From: Lachnospiraceae bacterium 28-4
GTDB lineage: Bacteria; Bacillota; Clostridia; Lachnospirales; Lachnospiraceae
NCBI GenBank assembly: GCA_000403275.2
Contig: KE159599.1
Span: 521,391-585,390, forward strand
Length of the DNA: 64,000 nt
Direction of reading: 5' to 3'
A model generated the notes under the pieces. It saw nothing but the letters and a program-made list of their open reading frames with translations, did not search any database and was not told the origin of the DNA. Positions 36,628 through 45,190 of the stretch are shown in pieces. Each line of letters starts with the position of its first letter. Positions within the stretch are counted from its first letter, which is position 1. A program made the translations under genes and the position numbers.

Positions 36628-37386
36628 ATGGCAATGAGAGATGAAGTAAAAGAACAACAGCAAAAACTGAAAGGAAAAAGTGTCCGTGAAAAGCTGGAAT
36701 ATTTCTGGGACTATTACAAAGTACACACGATCGTTGTTTTATTCGCGGCCTTTGCCATCGGCATTTTTATTAAAGATATGATGGCAAGCAAGGACGACGC
36801 TTTTTCCGCCCTTGTTCTCAATTCCTACGGCTATGAGCAACAGGCTGATTTTCAGGAAGACTTCGCCGCCTATGCGGGAATCGACACGAAAACTTATAAC
36901 TGCCAGATCGATGCTGCTTCCACGCTTTCCCTGGATGCCATGACGCAGCTCGACCTGGCATTCTCACAGCGGCTGGCCGGAATGGTGCAGACTAACGCCC
37001 TGGACGCTTTTGTCAGCGACGCGGAAATATTCGGACATTATGCGGAAGGCATGATGTTCCAGGATCTACGCGGAGAGTTGAGCGCGGAGGAATATGAAAA
37101 ATATGAGCCCTATTTTTATTATGTGGATGCGGTCTTTATCGAAGAAAAAAATCGGGTACAGGAAGAAGAGCCCTATTCCGATTCCCCGCAGGAAACCGCC
37201 GCTGATCCCACCGATCCTTCCGCCATGAAAGACCCGGTGCCGGTTGGCATCTATCTGCCGGATTCTGCAAAGCTCGCGCAGTGGAACTGCTATATGAATA
37301 CCGAAGAGGCACCGGTATTCGGCTTTGTATTCAGCGGCAAACACCCGGATACCGCCCATTTGTTTCTCGCTTATCTGACAGAGTAA
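36628..37386 (+). CDS. Single-helix membrane protein of unknown function
   Basis: A 252-residue protein. A charged N-terminal region (VKEQQQKLKGKSVREKLEYFWDYYKVH) is followed by one membrane helix (residues ~33-50, TIVVLFAAFAIGIFIKDMM), then a ~200-residue extracytoplasmic domain. The N-terminal sequence is familiar from unannotated Lachnospiraceae proteins. An acidic, proline-containing insertion lies near residue 180. The ATG follows GGAGG by 7 bases. It is separated from hicB by a terminator, so it is not part of the toxin-antitoxin pair. Confidence 0.75.
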   Translation: MAMRDEVKEQQQKLKGKSVREKLEYFWDYYKVHTIVVLFAAFAIGIFIKDMMASKDDAFSALVLNSYGYEQQADFQEDFAAYAGIDTKTYNCQIDAASTLSLDAMTQLDLAFSQRLAGMVQTNALDAFVSDAEIFGHYAEGMMFQDLRGELSAEEYEKYEPYFYYVDAVFIEEKNRVQEEEPYSDSPQETAADPTDPSAMKDPVPVGIYLPDSAKLAQWNCYMNTEEAPVFGFVFSGKHPDTAHLFLAYLTE

Positions 37387-37444
37387 AAAATTGCTGTTTT
37401 AAAAAGGGTTCCGGCCTGTGGCAAATGGCATTCCATCCATTTTG

Positions 37445-38056
37445 TCATTTCCTCACCCGCTGCCAGCGTCCGGCCTCCTTTCCTGTCTCCACAATTTTTT
37501 CATAACAGGCATCAAAAAACATTTGGCAACTTTTGCAAAAATAACTTTTATATGTACCGGAAACCGGATCATAGTCCCGGTACCGTTCCTCAATCGTCTC
37601 CATCCTGTCTTCATTCAGGTTTCCAAGCCGGTATTTATCCAAAGCATAAAAATCACAGGGAAAAACACTTCCGTCCGCTTCTACCACATTCTGCAGCCCG
37701 CAGTTCCCCCTCTGGCTGCATGCCTCCGCCCTATATCCCATGGCAAGCGCAATATAGTTTTCAAACTGCCGGATAAAAGGCTGCTTTCGCTTCTTCACAT
37801 CTTCATACCAGAGCCGGAAAAGCCGGATCAAAAATTCCCCATAAGCTTCCGGCGTCAGAGCATACCCTCTTTTCCCATGCACTTCTCCCAGAGGATCGAG
37901 ACAGGCGATGTACTGCTGGTACTTCCACCCCCTGCTCCGGTAGTCCTCATAAATTTCCTGTTGCCTTTTCTCCGCTTCGTCGCGGTAAAAGCAATAATGG
38001 CATGCCATGTTGCACGTGCTGGAAACTGGCTTGATCAGAATGCTTGTTCCTTTCAT
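37445..38056 (-). pseudogene. Internally deleted anaerobic sulfatase-maturating enzyme
   Basis: The 203-residue frame starts MKGTSILIKPVSSTCNMAC with the radical-SAM cysteines Cys15, Cys19 and Cys22, but at about residue 30 it jumps to GWKYQQYIACLDPLGEVHG, which in full-length enzymes (about 370 residues) lies far downstream. Roughly 170 residues of the SAM-binding barrel are missing. The C-terminal SPASM cysteines (CSQRGNCGLQ, FPCDFY, CKSCQMFFDAC) remain. The frame is kept and a good site (AGAGGAAGAT) precedes the ATG, so it may be expressed, but it should not be catalytic. It follows its presumed substrate, the sulfatase gene. Confidence 0.8.
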
Positions 38057-38098
38057 ATCTTCCTCTCTTCAGGAGATTGCAAAAAATAGGTTGTGAAA

Positions 38099-38247
38099 AG
38101 ATTCTGCCAATATATTTCATGAAAATCTAACTGTGCCGGGCATTCCACCAAGACCACAGAAAATATTCGAATAAAAGTCCTCTTCTTTTCCGTGGTCTTG
38201 GTTCCATGGCACAAAAAAGATTTTCATGAAATATATTGGCAGAATCT
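38099..38247. repeat. 149-bp palindrome with 30-bp perfect arms (family E)
   Basis: Outer arms 38099-38128 and 38218-38247 are perfectly complementary. Inside, GTGCC (38133-38137) pairs with GGCAC (38208-38212) and CCAAGACCAC (38148-38157) with GTGGTCTTGG (38192-38201). It lies between the sulfatase and the maturase remnant. The outer arm aligns with that of the 10006-10100 element, with five substitutions each mirrored in the opposite arm. Confidence 0.88.
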
Positions 38248-38309
38248 TCCGCAAATTGATTGATTATGCCATCCCCTGTTTGCTCGTTTTTTCTTTATTT
38301 ATGCCTCAT

Positions 38310-39770
38310 TTATGTCTCACAGATAATCCCTGGGCCATAAGGAGCCAGTGACACCATAATATAAGGACAGGTACAATTATCCCCTGTATCCCGTGCAAAT
38401 TCCCACATTTTCCCGCACATCTGCTCTACCACCTCTTCATATGCCTTCTCTTTTATCAGATTGCGCATTTCCAGTGGATCCTTTTCCAAATCATACAATT
38501 CATCATAGTCAAAGCCGTTGAACACATATTTCCATTTGCGGTTCCAAACCGCCCGCTGTATGCCGTAAAGTTCGTTCCCATTGGTCTGTGTATGCATCTC
38601 TGTTCTCCAGCCTTGCAGTTCTTTCCCGAATAGAGCGTCCGCAAAAGATCTTCCGGCAAATGAGATCTCCGTCTCCACGCCGGCCAGTTCCAAAATAGTC
38701 GGGGCAAAATCGGAAAGGGAAATAAAATCGCTGACAACCTTATGCCCCCGTATCGCTCCGCCCCCTACGGCCCCGCATATATGATAAGCCTCCCGGAAAC
38801 AAGGCAGCCCTTTTGTCCAAAGGCCGTGGCTTCCCAGATAATCACCGTGGTCCGTCAGGTAAAACACATACGTATCCTCATAGATTCCTTTTTCTTTTAT
38901 CGATTGCAGCAGTTTGCCAAATAAAGCATCCTCATAGGAAACAAACGCCAGATAACGCTTCGTGCATTCGATCTGTTCCTCTTCCGTCAAGTCAAACCGG
39001 TCCCTCGTCCGCCGGTACAGCGCCGGCTTATCTTCCATCCTGTCGCCGAAGCTCTCCGGCAGCGTTACCTCCACATCCTTATACATATCTATATATTCCT
39101 GCGGCGGACAATAGGGATCATGGGGGCCTGTCGTTCCCACATAAAGAAAAAACGGTTCTTCCTCCTCATATCCCGCGATCAGTTTGCATGCCTCTTCCAC
39201 CGTTGTCGTATCCCCGTAGGGATTTTCGCTGGACCCGAATTGATAATAATAAGGGTAACCTTTTCTGGCAATCTGGCCAAATTCCTTTTTGATGCCGGCA
39301 GCATCAATCCCCTCTTTTTTGTTATATACTTCCTTCCAGTCCATCACACGGGGAATATTCTCGGGCACAAACCGCCCATAATTGGATATGTATTCATGCA
39401 GGACTTTTTCAAACCCGCGTTCCATGGGTCCCTCATAGGCGCTCACATGCCATTTCCCCGAAAAAAAATTGCGGTATCCCTTCTCCCGCAGCAACTCCGG
39501 GAACATAGTTACGCCGTCATATACCCCCCTGGAAATCGCATTGTCGATCTCTACATTGTGCCAGACGCCATGCTGGGAGGGATACAATCCGGTAAAAAAA
39601 GTCGCTCTCGAAGGGCAGCAATGGGGGGATGGGCAAAAGGCCTCTTCCAGTACTACCGCCGACCGGCAAAACTCCTCAATATTCGGCGTCAGCGCCATAT
39701 GATCCGGCCGTATGGTATCCCCATTTTGCTGGTCCGTCATAAATACAACGATATTTGGTCTCTTTTTCAC
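38310..39770 (-). CDS. Cys-type sulfatase (formylglycine-dependent)
   Basis: A 486-residue sulfatase of the alkaline-phosphatase fold. RPNIVVFMTDQQNGD supplies the first metal Asp. The signature C-x-P-S-R is Cys51-Cys52-Pro53-Ser54-Arg55, so Cys51 should be converted to formylglycine by an anaerobic radical-SAM maturase. GTTGPHDPYCPP and YLTDHGDYLGSHGLWTKG are further active-site segments. There is no signal peptide, so it should act in the cytosol on an imported sulfate ester (choline sulfate-like, aryl or sugar sulfate cannot be decided). The start is GTG, four bases after the ATPase stop. It is part of the LacI-controlled transporter operon. Confidence 0.92.
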   Translation of the reverse strand: MKKRPNIVVFMTDQQNGDTIRPDHMALTPNIEEFCRSAVVLEEAFCPSPHCCPSRATFFTGLYPSQHGVWHNVEIDNAISRGVYDGVTMFPELLREKGYRNFFSGKWHVSAYEGPMERGFEKVLHEYISNYGRFVPENIPRVMDWKEVYNKKEGIDAAGIKKEFGQIARKGYPYYYQFGSSENPYGDTTTVEEACKLIAGYEEEEPFFLYVGTTGPHDPYCPPQEYIDMYKDVEVTLPESFGDRMEDKPALYRRTRDRFDLTEEEQIECTKRYLAFVSYEDALFGKLLQSIKEKGIYEDTYVFYLTDHGDYLGSHGLWTKGLPCFREAYHICGAVGGGAIRGHKVVSDFISLSDFAPTILELAGVETEISFAGRSFADALFGKELQGWRTEMHTQTNGNELYGIQRAVWNRKWKYVFNGFDYDELYDLEKDPLEMRNLIKEKAYEEVVEQMCGKMWEFARDTGDNCTCPYIMVSLAPYGPGIICET

Positions 39771-39774
39771 ATTA

Positions 39775-40521
39775 TCACCACCATCTAATCAATTCCGTTA
39801 CTTCGTTTCTCATCTCCACAAACCGCTCATCCGCCACGTCCCTTGGCCTGGGCAGATTACAGGAGATGATTTTCTTAACCTTTGTCGGCTTATTCGTTAA
39901 TACCATAATCCTTTCCCCCAGATAAACTGCTTCTTCCACATTATGCGTAATAAAAATTACCGTTGTTCCTGTTTTCTGCCAAAGCTTGACCAGCTCGTCC
40001 TCCAGGCGGAACCGCAAGTCCAGATCCAGCTGCCCATAAGGTTCATCCATAAGCAGCAGTTCCGGATATGTGGCAAAGGCTCTCGCTATGACCGTCCTCT
40101 GCAGCATACTGATGGATAATTGTTTCGGATAATAATTTCTGTATTCCGTAAGGCCTACCAGTTCCAGCATTTCCTCCGTGCGTTCCTTTTTCATTCCGGC
40201 CGGCATTCTTTTTATGCCTAGCCCAAACTGGATATTCTGTTCAACGGTCAGCCATTCCATTGCCGAGCTTTCCTGCAAAATATAAGAAATATTATTTTTC
40301 TTGCAGTTGATCGGCGCTCCATCCACCAGAATTTCACCGTTTGTTATGTCATACAGTTTTGTAAGGCAATTTAAAAAAGTAGTTTTCCCACAGCCCGTCG
40401 GTCCTACGATGCAAAGAAACTCGCCTTCCATCACATCAAACGATATATCATCCAGCACCAGCAGCTCACCAAACCTTTTCGTCAGATTTTTGGCCTGCAC
40501 CTTTCTTTTTCCCTGTTCCAT
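39775..40521 (-). CDS. NitT/TauT-type ABC ATPase with degenerate signature motif
   Basis: A 248-residue ATPase like SsuB/TauB. Walker A is GPTGCGKT (residues 40-47), Q-loop ILQESSAMEWLTV, Walker B LLLMDEPYGQLD and H-loop FITHNVEEA. The signature that should read LSGGM/Q is LSISM (residues 135-139), confirmed from the codons TTA TCC ATC AGT ATG. So one of the two ATP sites of the transporter, formed with the partner ATPase at 40631, is probably inactive. The start codon lies at the edge of the 111-bp repeat at 40519-40632, which supplies a weak GGGG site. Confidence 0.92.
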   Translation of the reverse strand: MEQGKRKVQAKNLTKRFGELLVLDDISFDVMEGEFLCIVGPTGCGKTTFLNCLTKLYDITNGEILVDGAPINCKKNNISYILQESSAMEWLTVEQNIQFGLGIKRMPAGMKKERTEEMLELVGLTEYRNYYPKQLSISMLQRTVIARAFATYPELLLMDEPYGQLDLDLRFRLEDELVKLWQKTGTTVIFITHNVEEAVYLGERIMVLTNKPTKVKKIISCNLPRPRDVADERFVEMRNEVTELIRWW

Positions 40522-40632
40522 CGTTTACCCCATTTCTGTGCGGCTTTATTGCGCAAAGCCAGCTTGGCTTTTAAGTTTGTGGATGCCGCGCAGACACAAA
40601 CTTGGGATTGAAAATTTTTAATTTTCAATCTT
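40519..40632. repeat. Start-codon-linked structured repeat (family C, copy 1)
   Basis: Positions 40573-40632 are identical over 60 bases to 57742-57801. It contains the hairpins AAGTTTGTG/CACAAACTT and GATTGAAAAT/ATTTTCAATC and an alternative GCGGC/GCCGC pairing. This copy has an extra AAAGCCA/TGGCTTT hairpin. On the minus strand it begins at the stop of one ATPase gene and ends exactly at the start codon of the next, contributing its ribosome binding site. Confidence 0.9.
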
Positions 40633-41386
40633 ACCTCTTTCTGTTCAGCATTGCACTAATTTCCTTGCGCAGACTTAAAAATTCCGGGTCTACGTAACTC
40701 CTTGGCCTCGGAAGGTCAATTTTTATATCCTTCAGCACCGTCGAAGGGCAATCCGTCATTATAATGATACGGTCTGCCAGATAAATTGCCTCTTCCACGT
40801 TATTCGTCACAAAAACCACCGTCCGCTTTTCCGTGCTGCTGATCCGTATTACTTCATCCTGCATCAAATATCTCGTCTGGGCATCCAGCGCGCCAAACGG
40901 CTCGTCCATCAACATCACATCCGGTTTTGTACAATAAGCCCTGGCAATACCTACCCTTTGTTTCATACCGCCTGAAATCTGGACCGGATAAGCCTTTTCA
41001 AACCCGTTCAGTCCCACCAGATCGATATATTTCCCCGCCTCCTCCCGCCGCATTCTGCTATCCATGCCGCGGACTTTCATGCTGTATTCCACATTTTGCA
41101 TTACCGTAAGCCATGGGAATAAGAGAATATCCTGAAAAACCACCGCCCGGTCCGGGCCCGGCCCGGATACCGTTTCTCCCATTTTTAATACTTCTCCGTC
41201 CGTAGCTTCCTCCAATCCTGCAATAATATTGAGCAGCGTCGTCTTCCCGCACTGGCCGGGACCGAAAATAACTACAAATTCATTCTTATCTACATGAAAG
41301 CTTACGTTTTTCAGCACTTCATTTTTTTCCCCTTCTTCATTGACAAACAGCTTTCGGACATTTTTTACCTCAATCATTGAACTCAT
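40631..41386 (-). CDS. NitT/TauT-type ABC ATPase with canonical motifs
   Basis: A 251-residue ATPase with Walker A GPGQCGKTT, Q-loop VVFQDILLFPWLTV, intact signature ISGGMKQR, Walker B VMLMDEPFGALDAQT and an H-loop region FVTNNVEEA in which the usual histidine is Asn. It should pair with the degenerate ATPase at 39775. The ATG overlaps the end region of the permease gene (stop one base upstream) with GAGG 7 bases away. Part of the sulfate-ester uptake operon. Confidence 0.92.
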   Translation of the reverse strand: MSSMIEVKNVRKLFVNEEGEKNEVLKNVSFHVDKNEFVVIFGPGQCGKTTLLNIIAGLEEATDGEVLKMGETVSGPGPDRAVVFQDILLFPWLTVMQNVEYSMKVRGMDSRMRREEAGKYIDLVGLNGFEKAYPVQISGGMKQRVGIARAYCTKPDVMLMDEPFGALDAQTRYLMQDEVIRISSTEKRTVVFVTNNVEEAIYLADRIIIMTDCPSTVLKDIKIDLPRPRSYVDPEFLSLRKEISAMLNRKR

Positions 41387-42166
41387 CTATTTACCTCGTA
41401 CATTCCATGCGCACAGCCTTCTTTCCGCCGCCCTGATCAGAAGCGCCAGCAAAAGCCCGATCATGCCTATTACAACAATTCCTGCAAATATCTGAACCAT
41501 ATTCATCGAACTCTGTCCGGCTAAAATAATCCATCCTACGCCCTCCGAGGAACGAACCATCTCCGCCGCAAGAACCGCCGCCCATGCAGATCCAACGGCC
41601 ACCTGCAGGCCGTTAAAAATCTGGGGAACCGCACAGGGCAGCACTACACGGACAAACAACTGCTTTTCCTTCGTCCCAAGCATCCTTGCCACTCCCAGAA
41701 GTTCCGGGCTGACCGCTTTTACCCCATCCATCACGTTCGTCATAATGATCATTACCGCCGTAATAAAGATAATAAAGTATTTCGATTTTTCCCCGATTCC
41801 AAACCATAAAATAGCAAGCGGTATCCACGCCAGTGATGGGATGGAACGCAGAAGCAGGTAAAAGGGCCTGATCACCGCCTCCCCCACTTTAAACCAGGAA
41901 GCGGCAAATCCCAGAAGAATGCCAACAATACAAGCCAGCACATACCCTATCAATACCCGGGAAAGACTCCACAGGATATGTTCCCAAAGCAATTTCTTCC
42001 CAATCGGCGCCACAAAGCCGGCAGCAATGAATTTTAACACTTCCACAGGATCCGGCATTAACCTGCCCAGTTCCTCATTGCGGGAACCCAGGTACCAGAT
42101 AAGAAATAAAGTGACAAGGCTGATAATCGTCCACACTGATTTTCTCAAACTTTCTCTCTTTTTCAT
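41387..42166 (-). CDS. NitT/TauT-type ABC permease (second)
   Basis: A 259-residue membrane protein with six helices of the SsuC/TauC family. The EAA loop reads KAVSPELLGVARMLGTKEKQLFVRVVLPCAVPQIFNG. Its start overlaps the stop of the first permease (ATGA), so translation is coupled. Two different permeases and two different ATPases imply an asymmetric transporter, unlike the homodimeric design usual in this family. Confidence 0.92.
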   Translation of the reverse strand: MKKRESLRKSVWTIISLVTLFLIWYLGSRNEELGRLMPDPVEVLKFIAAGFVAPIGKKLLWEHILWSLSRVLIGYVLACIVGILLGFAASWFKVGEAVIRPFYLLLRSIPSLAWIPLAILWFGIGEKSKYFIIFITAVMIIMTNVMDGVKAVSPELLGVARMLGTKEKQLFVRVVLPCAVPQIFNGLQVAVGSAWAAVLAAEMVRSSEGVGWIILAGQSSMNMVQIFAGIVVIGMIGLLLALLIRAAERRLCAWNVRGK

Positions 42167-42942
42167 TTACGGTTTCCTTTCACAAAAACTCTTTCTGCCA
42201 TTTCCAGCGCCATTGTCAAAAAGGCTCCTATCAGCCCTATCGTCAGCATTCCCACAATCACCAGATCCGGGCGTCCTAAGCTCCGCGCCACCTGGATCAT
42301 ATAACCGAGGCCGCTCTGGCTGGCCAGCAGTTCCGCGGCAACGATTCCCAGCCATGCCATGCTCAGCGACACCTTCAATCCGGTAAACAGATATGGCAGG
42401 GAGGACGGCAGCGCCACCTTGAACAGAATTTCCAGCCTTCCCGCCCCAAAAATCTGTGCCACCCATATCTGTACCTCATTCGTTTGCTTGATTCCCGAAT
42501 ATATATTCACCACGGTACCGACAAAAACATTAACGAATATGATCGCCGCTTTCGCTTTCAGGCCAATCCCCAGCCATACCGTGACCACCGGTATCCATGC
42601 CACCCCCGGTATGGTACGCAGAAAATCAAAAACCGGGCGCACCATATCGTCTACCGGCTGATACCAGGCCATCAGCACCCCTGAGGGAATACCTGCCGCC
42701 ACCCCGATGATATAACCGATCAGGACTACTTTCAAACTGGCTCCGATATGGCCGAACAAGGTATTTCCATCAGGCGTCTTCGTCGATAACTTTTCCACAA
42801 AAGACCGGGCTACTTTTACAGGGCCGGGCAGCATTCCCTTCCTGAATACCTGGAATACATCGGAAAGAAGATACCACACAACTAAAAACAAAATAATAGT
42901 TCCAATGCTGATCAAATAATACTTAAATTCCTTTTTCCTCAT
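42163..42942 (-). CDS. NitT/TauT-type ABC permease (first)
   Basis: A 259-residue SsuC-like permease. The first helix YYLISIGTIILFLVVWYLL and the EAA loop (IWVAQIFGAGRLEILFKVALPSSLPYLFTG) are clear. It overlaps the binding-protein gene by four bases (ATGA) and the next permease in the same way. It differs enough in sequence from the gene at 41387 to be a separate subunit, not a recent copy. Confidence 0.92.
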   Translation of the reverse strand: MRKKEFKYYLISIGTIILFLVVWYLLSDVFQVFRKGMLPGPVKVARSFVEKLSTKTPDGNTLFGHIGASLKVVLIGYIIGVAAGIPSGVLMAWYQPVDDMVRPVFDFLRTIPGVAWIPVVTVWLGIGLKAKAAIIFVNVFVGTVVNIYSGIKQTNEVQIWVAQIFGAGRLEILFKVALPSSLPYLFTGLKVSLSMAWLGIVAAELLASQSGLGYMIQVARSLGRPDLVIVGMLTIGLIGAFLTMALEMAERVFVKGNRK

Positions 42943-44003
42943 TTTTCCTGCGCTTCCTTAATTAACTGAATTGCATCCGTAATAACTTTCGTATCGATAT
43001 TCGTTTCCAGCGCCTGATAAACGCTCTCATCCATGGCTCCTGCACCCACATAACATTTTACTAATTCTTTCATCCATACGCCGGTTTCCTTTTCAAAGAT
43101 ATTGTCCATATCGTTATATGTATTCCAGCCGCATTCATCCGCCACGTCTTTTTCCGTGAAATCCGTCCTTCCGTGATCCGTATAGAATTTCGTTACCATT
43201 TCTTCCTCATATGTCTGGTCAGCATTCAAATATCCGCAAGCTTCCAGCCAGGCCGCCATAAATTTTACGCATTCATCGTAGGATTCCTTATAAAATTCTT
43301 CACTTACAATCATACAGTCCTGCTGAGGATTCCCCTGCTGTTTTAAGCCTCCTACCAATACATAGCCTTCCGCCAAAAGCTTCAGTCCCGCAGAAGGCGA
43401 ACCGATGCATGCCAAATCCCCCTGGCCGGAAACAAAAGCCGTATAAACGTTGGATGTCTCCATATTTAAAAATTCTACATCTTCTATGCTGAGTCCGAAT
43501 TTGGAAACATAATCAATCGCCATATAATGGGAAATGTTTCCGACGGTGCCTAATACGGTTTTCCCTTTTACCGTATCCGTACTTCCGATCACTTCCGGAT
43601 AGTCGCTCAAATTGCTGCCGGCTGCCACGATATCGCTGTCCGGCCTTGCGATGATCCAGGCGCCGTCCATTTCATATTCCACGTCCGCAATCAGCATCGC
43701 ATTATAATTGGAGACTGCCGTCATCCCTCCGGCGCCGATCGGTCCGATATCCCATTCTCCGGCACCCAATGCCTCCGACATGGAACCGCCGGAAGGAAAA
43801 TCTACGACTTCCATGGAAAACCCATATTTCTCATCCAGCCCTTTATCCTGGATTACCTCTATCGGAACCCCCAGATAATAGGGCATTGTTCCCACACGTA
43901 TCAATGATTTCTCTTTTTCCTTCCCGCTTCCGCATCCGCCCAAGGCCACGATTCCTAATGCCATAATTATAATTGCCGTTATTCGTTTTTTTAATTCTTT
44001 CAT
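42939..44003 (-). CDS. NitT/TauT-type solute-binding lipoprotein
   Basis: A 354-residue lipoprotein. The signal peptide ends in VALGGC, so the cysteine near residue 24 is lipidated. The fold matches periplasmic binding proteins for nitrate, taurine, sulfonates and aromatic sulfates: RVGTMPYYLGVPIEVIQDKGLDEKYGF, then EALGAGEWDIGPIGAGG. The ligand is probably the sulfate ester cut by the sulfatase. The ATG follows GGGAGG by 6 bases; an earlier in-frame ATG at 44150 overlaps lacI and has no site. A LacI operator lies at 44020-44033, just upstream of the ribosome site. Confidence 0.92.
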   Translation of the reverse strand: MKELKKRITAIIIMALGIVALGGCGSGKEKEKSLIRVGTMPYYLGVPIEVIQDKGLDEKYGFSMEVVDFPSGGSMSEALGAGEWDIGPIGAGGMTAVSNYNAMLIADVEYEMDGAWIIARPDSDIVAAGSNLSDYPEVIGSTDTVKGKTVLGTVGNISHYMAIDYVSKFGLSIEDVEFLNMETSNVYTAFVSGQGDLACIGSPSAGLKLLAEGYVLVGGLKQQGNPQQDCMIVSEEFYKESYDECVKFMAAWLEACGYLNADQTYEEEMVTKFYTDHGRTDFTEKDVADECGWNTYNDMDNIFEKETGVWMKELVKCYVGAGAMDESVYQALETNIDTKVITDAIQLIKEAQEK

Positions 44004-44019
44004 ACCATACCTCCCATTG

Positions 44020-44033
44020 TTGACTCGTGTCAA
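44020..44033. promoter_or_regulatory. LacI-family operator before the binding-protein gene
   Basis: TTGAC-TCGT-GTCAA, a 14-bp inverted repeat 17 bases upstream of the start codon. The same 14 bases on the other strand occur at 45127-45140 in the lacI promoter. Confidence 0.85.
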
Positions 44034-44098
44034 TATCTGCCTAAAAAAAAGAAATATTTGGAAATGATATATGATATCTGCCCTCCTCCCCGCATATA

Positions 44099-45085
44099 TC
44101 ATTTCCTCCTCAAGCTTGACTCCCTGAGAATCAGTTTCGGCTCTATCCAATAATCCTCTACTGTCCGGCCCTGTATTTTATCGATCAGCATAGAAATGAT
44201 CGTCTGTCCTAATTTTTCTATATGTATGTCAATCGAAGTAATCGACGGGTTTGCGAACATTGACTGATCCGTATTGTCATAGCTGACAACCGCCACATCC
44301 CCGGGAACTCTTAAGCCTATTTCCTGCACTCCCTTCAATACTCCCACCGCCACCGCATCGTTGCTGCAAATAAAAGAATCCGGGCAGTTCTCCCTGCGAA
44401 ACCTTGTCCGAACCGCTTCATAGGAATCCCTTGCGCTTAAGATATCATAAAGCACCAAACTCTGCGACATAATGCCGGAAGCTTTTTGAAAGCATTTCGT
44501 CTTTTCATCGATCTGCGTCTCTTCCCGTCCGCTGGCCCCCGAAACATAGCAGACGCGGGAATACTGCTGTTCCTTCAGATGTTTCATAATATTTTCAAAG
44601 ATCATGCTGTTATCGATCACGATTTTCGCCATATCCCCATCTTCAATATTCCAGTTAATGTCCTGGAGCATGACCATCGGCACCTGATTCTGCCTGATCG
44701 TATCGTACAATTCTTTTCTCATCCTTCCATTGGAAAAAAAGATGCCGCTCACCTGATAGGAGCAGATTTCCTGAATGTACTTTTGGTCGCTGATCACATT
44801 GCTGAATAAAATGAAGTAGCCATGGTTATAGGCCGCCGTCGTGGCGCTGGAAATCAGCTGGGAATAAAATGGATTCCTGATTTCATTGCAAAGGAAGACC
44901 AACTGTTTGCTCTTTTTCTTTTTTAAGGACTGGGCTACCAGATTCGGATGGTAATGCAGCTTGTCAATAGCCGCCTGAATCCGCTCCCCCGCTTCTTTGC
45001 TCACATATCCGCTTTTATTTACATAATAAGAAACACTCGTTGGAGATACGCCGGCTTCTCTTGCAATGTCTTTTCTGGATACCAT
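44099..45085 (-). CDS. LacI-family regulator of the sulfate-ester locus
   Basis: A 328-residue repressor. The N-terminal helix-turn-helix is VSRKDIAREAGVSPTSVSYYVNKSGYVS, followed by the hinge helix region YHPNLVAQSLKKKKS, then a periplasmic-binding-protein-like effector domain (CNEIRNPFYSQLIS, DSFICSNDAVAVGVLKG, VVSYDNTDQS). It controls itself and the transporter-sulfatase operon, as two identical operators show (44020-44033 and 45127-45140). The ATG follows GGGGAG by 8 bases. Confidence 0.93.
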   Translation of the reverse strand: MVSRKDIAREAGVSPTSVSYYVNKSGYVSKEAGERIQAAIDKLHYHPNLVAQSLKKKKSKQLVFLCNEIRNPFYSQLISSATTAAYNHGYFILFSNVISDQKYIQEICSYQVSGIFFSNGRMRKELYDTIRQNQVPMVMLQDINWNIEDGDMAKIVIDNSMIFENIMKHLKEQQYSRVCYVSGASGREETQIDEKTKCFQKASGIMSQSLVLYDILSARDSYEAVRTRFRRENCPDSFICSNDAVAVGVLKGVQEIGLRVPGDVAVVSYDNTDQSMFANPSITSIDIHIEKLGQTIISMLIDKIQGRTVEDYWIEPKLILRESSLRRK

Positions 45086-45111
45086 CCTTTTCTCTCCCCT
45101 TTCCTGTTCTC

Positions 45112-45140
45112 ATTATATGATACATATTGACACGAGTCAA
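45112..45140 (-). promoter_or_regulatory. lacI promoter with overlapping LacI operator
   Basis: TTGACT (plus complement 45135-45140), 17-base spacer, TATAAT (45112-45117): close to consensus. The operator TTGAC-ACGA-GTCAA (plus strand 45127-45140) covers the -35, so binding should block the gene's own promoter. Confidence 0.88.
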
Positions 45141-45190
45141 TTATAGAAAAATTACAATATTTTTTAGTGTTTTTTAGCAAATATGCCCGA

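Noticed and set aside
44004-44150. Upstream start of the binding-protein gene (403 residues)
   Set aside because: It would run through the LacI operator and into lacI, has no ribosome site and would hide the signal peptide; the ATG at 44003 has GGGAGG and opens with a lipoprotein signal.
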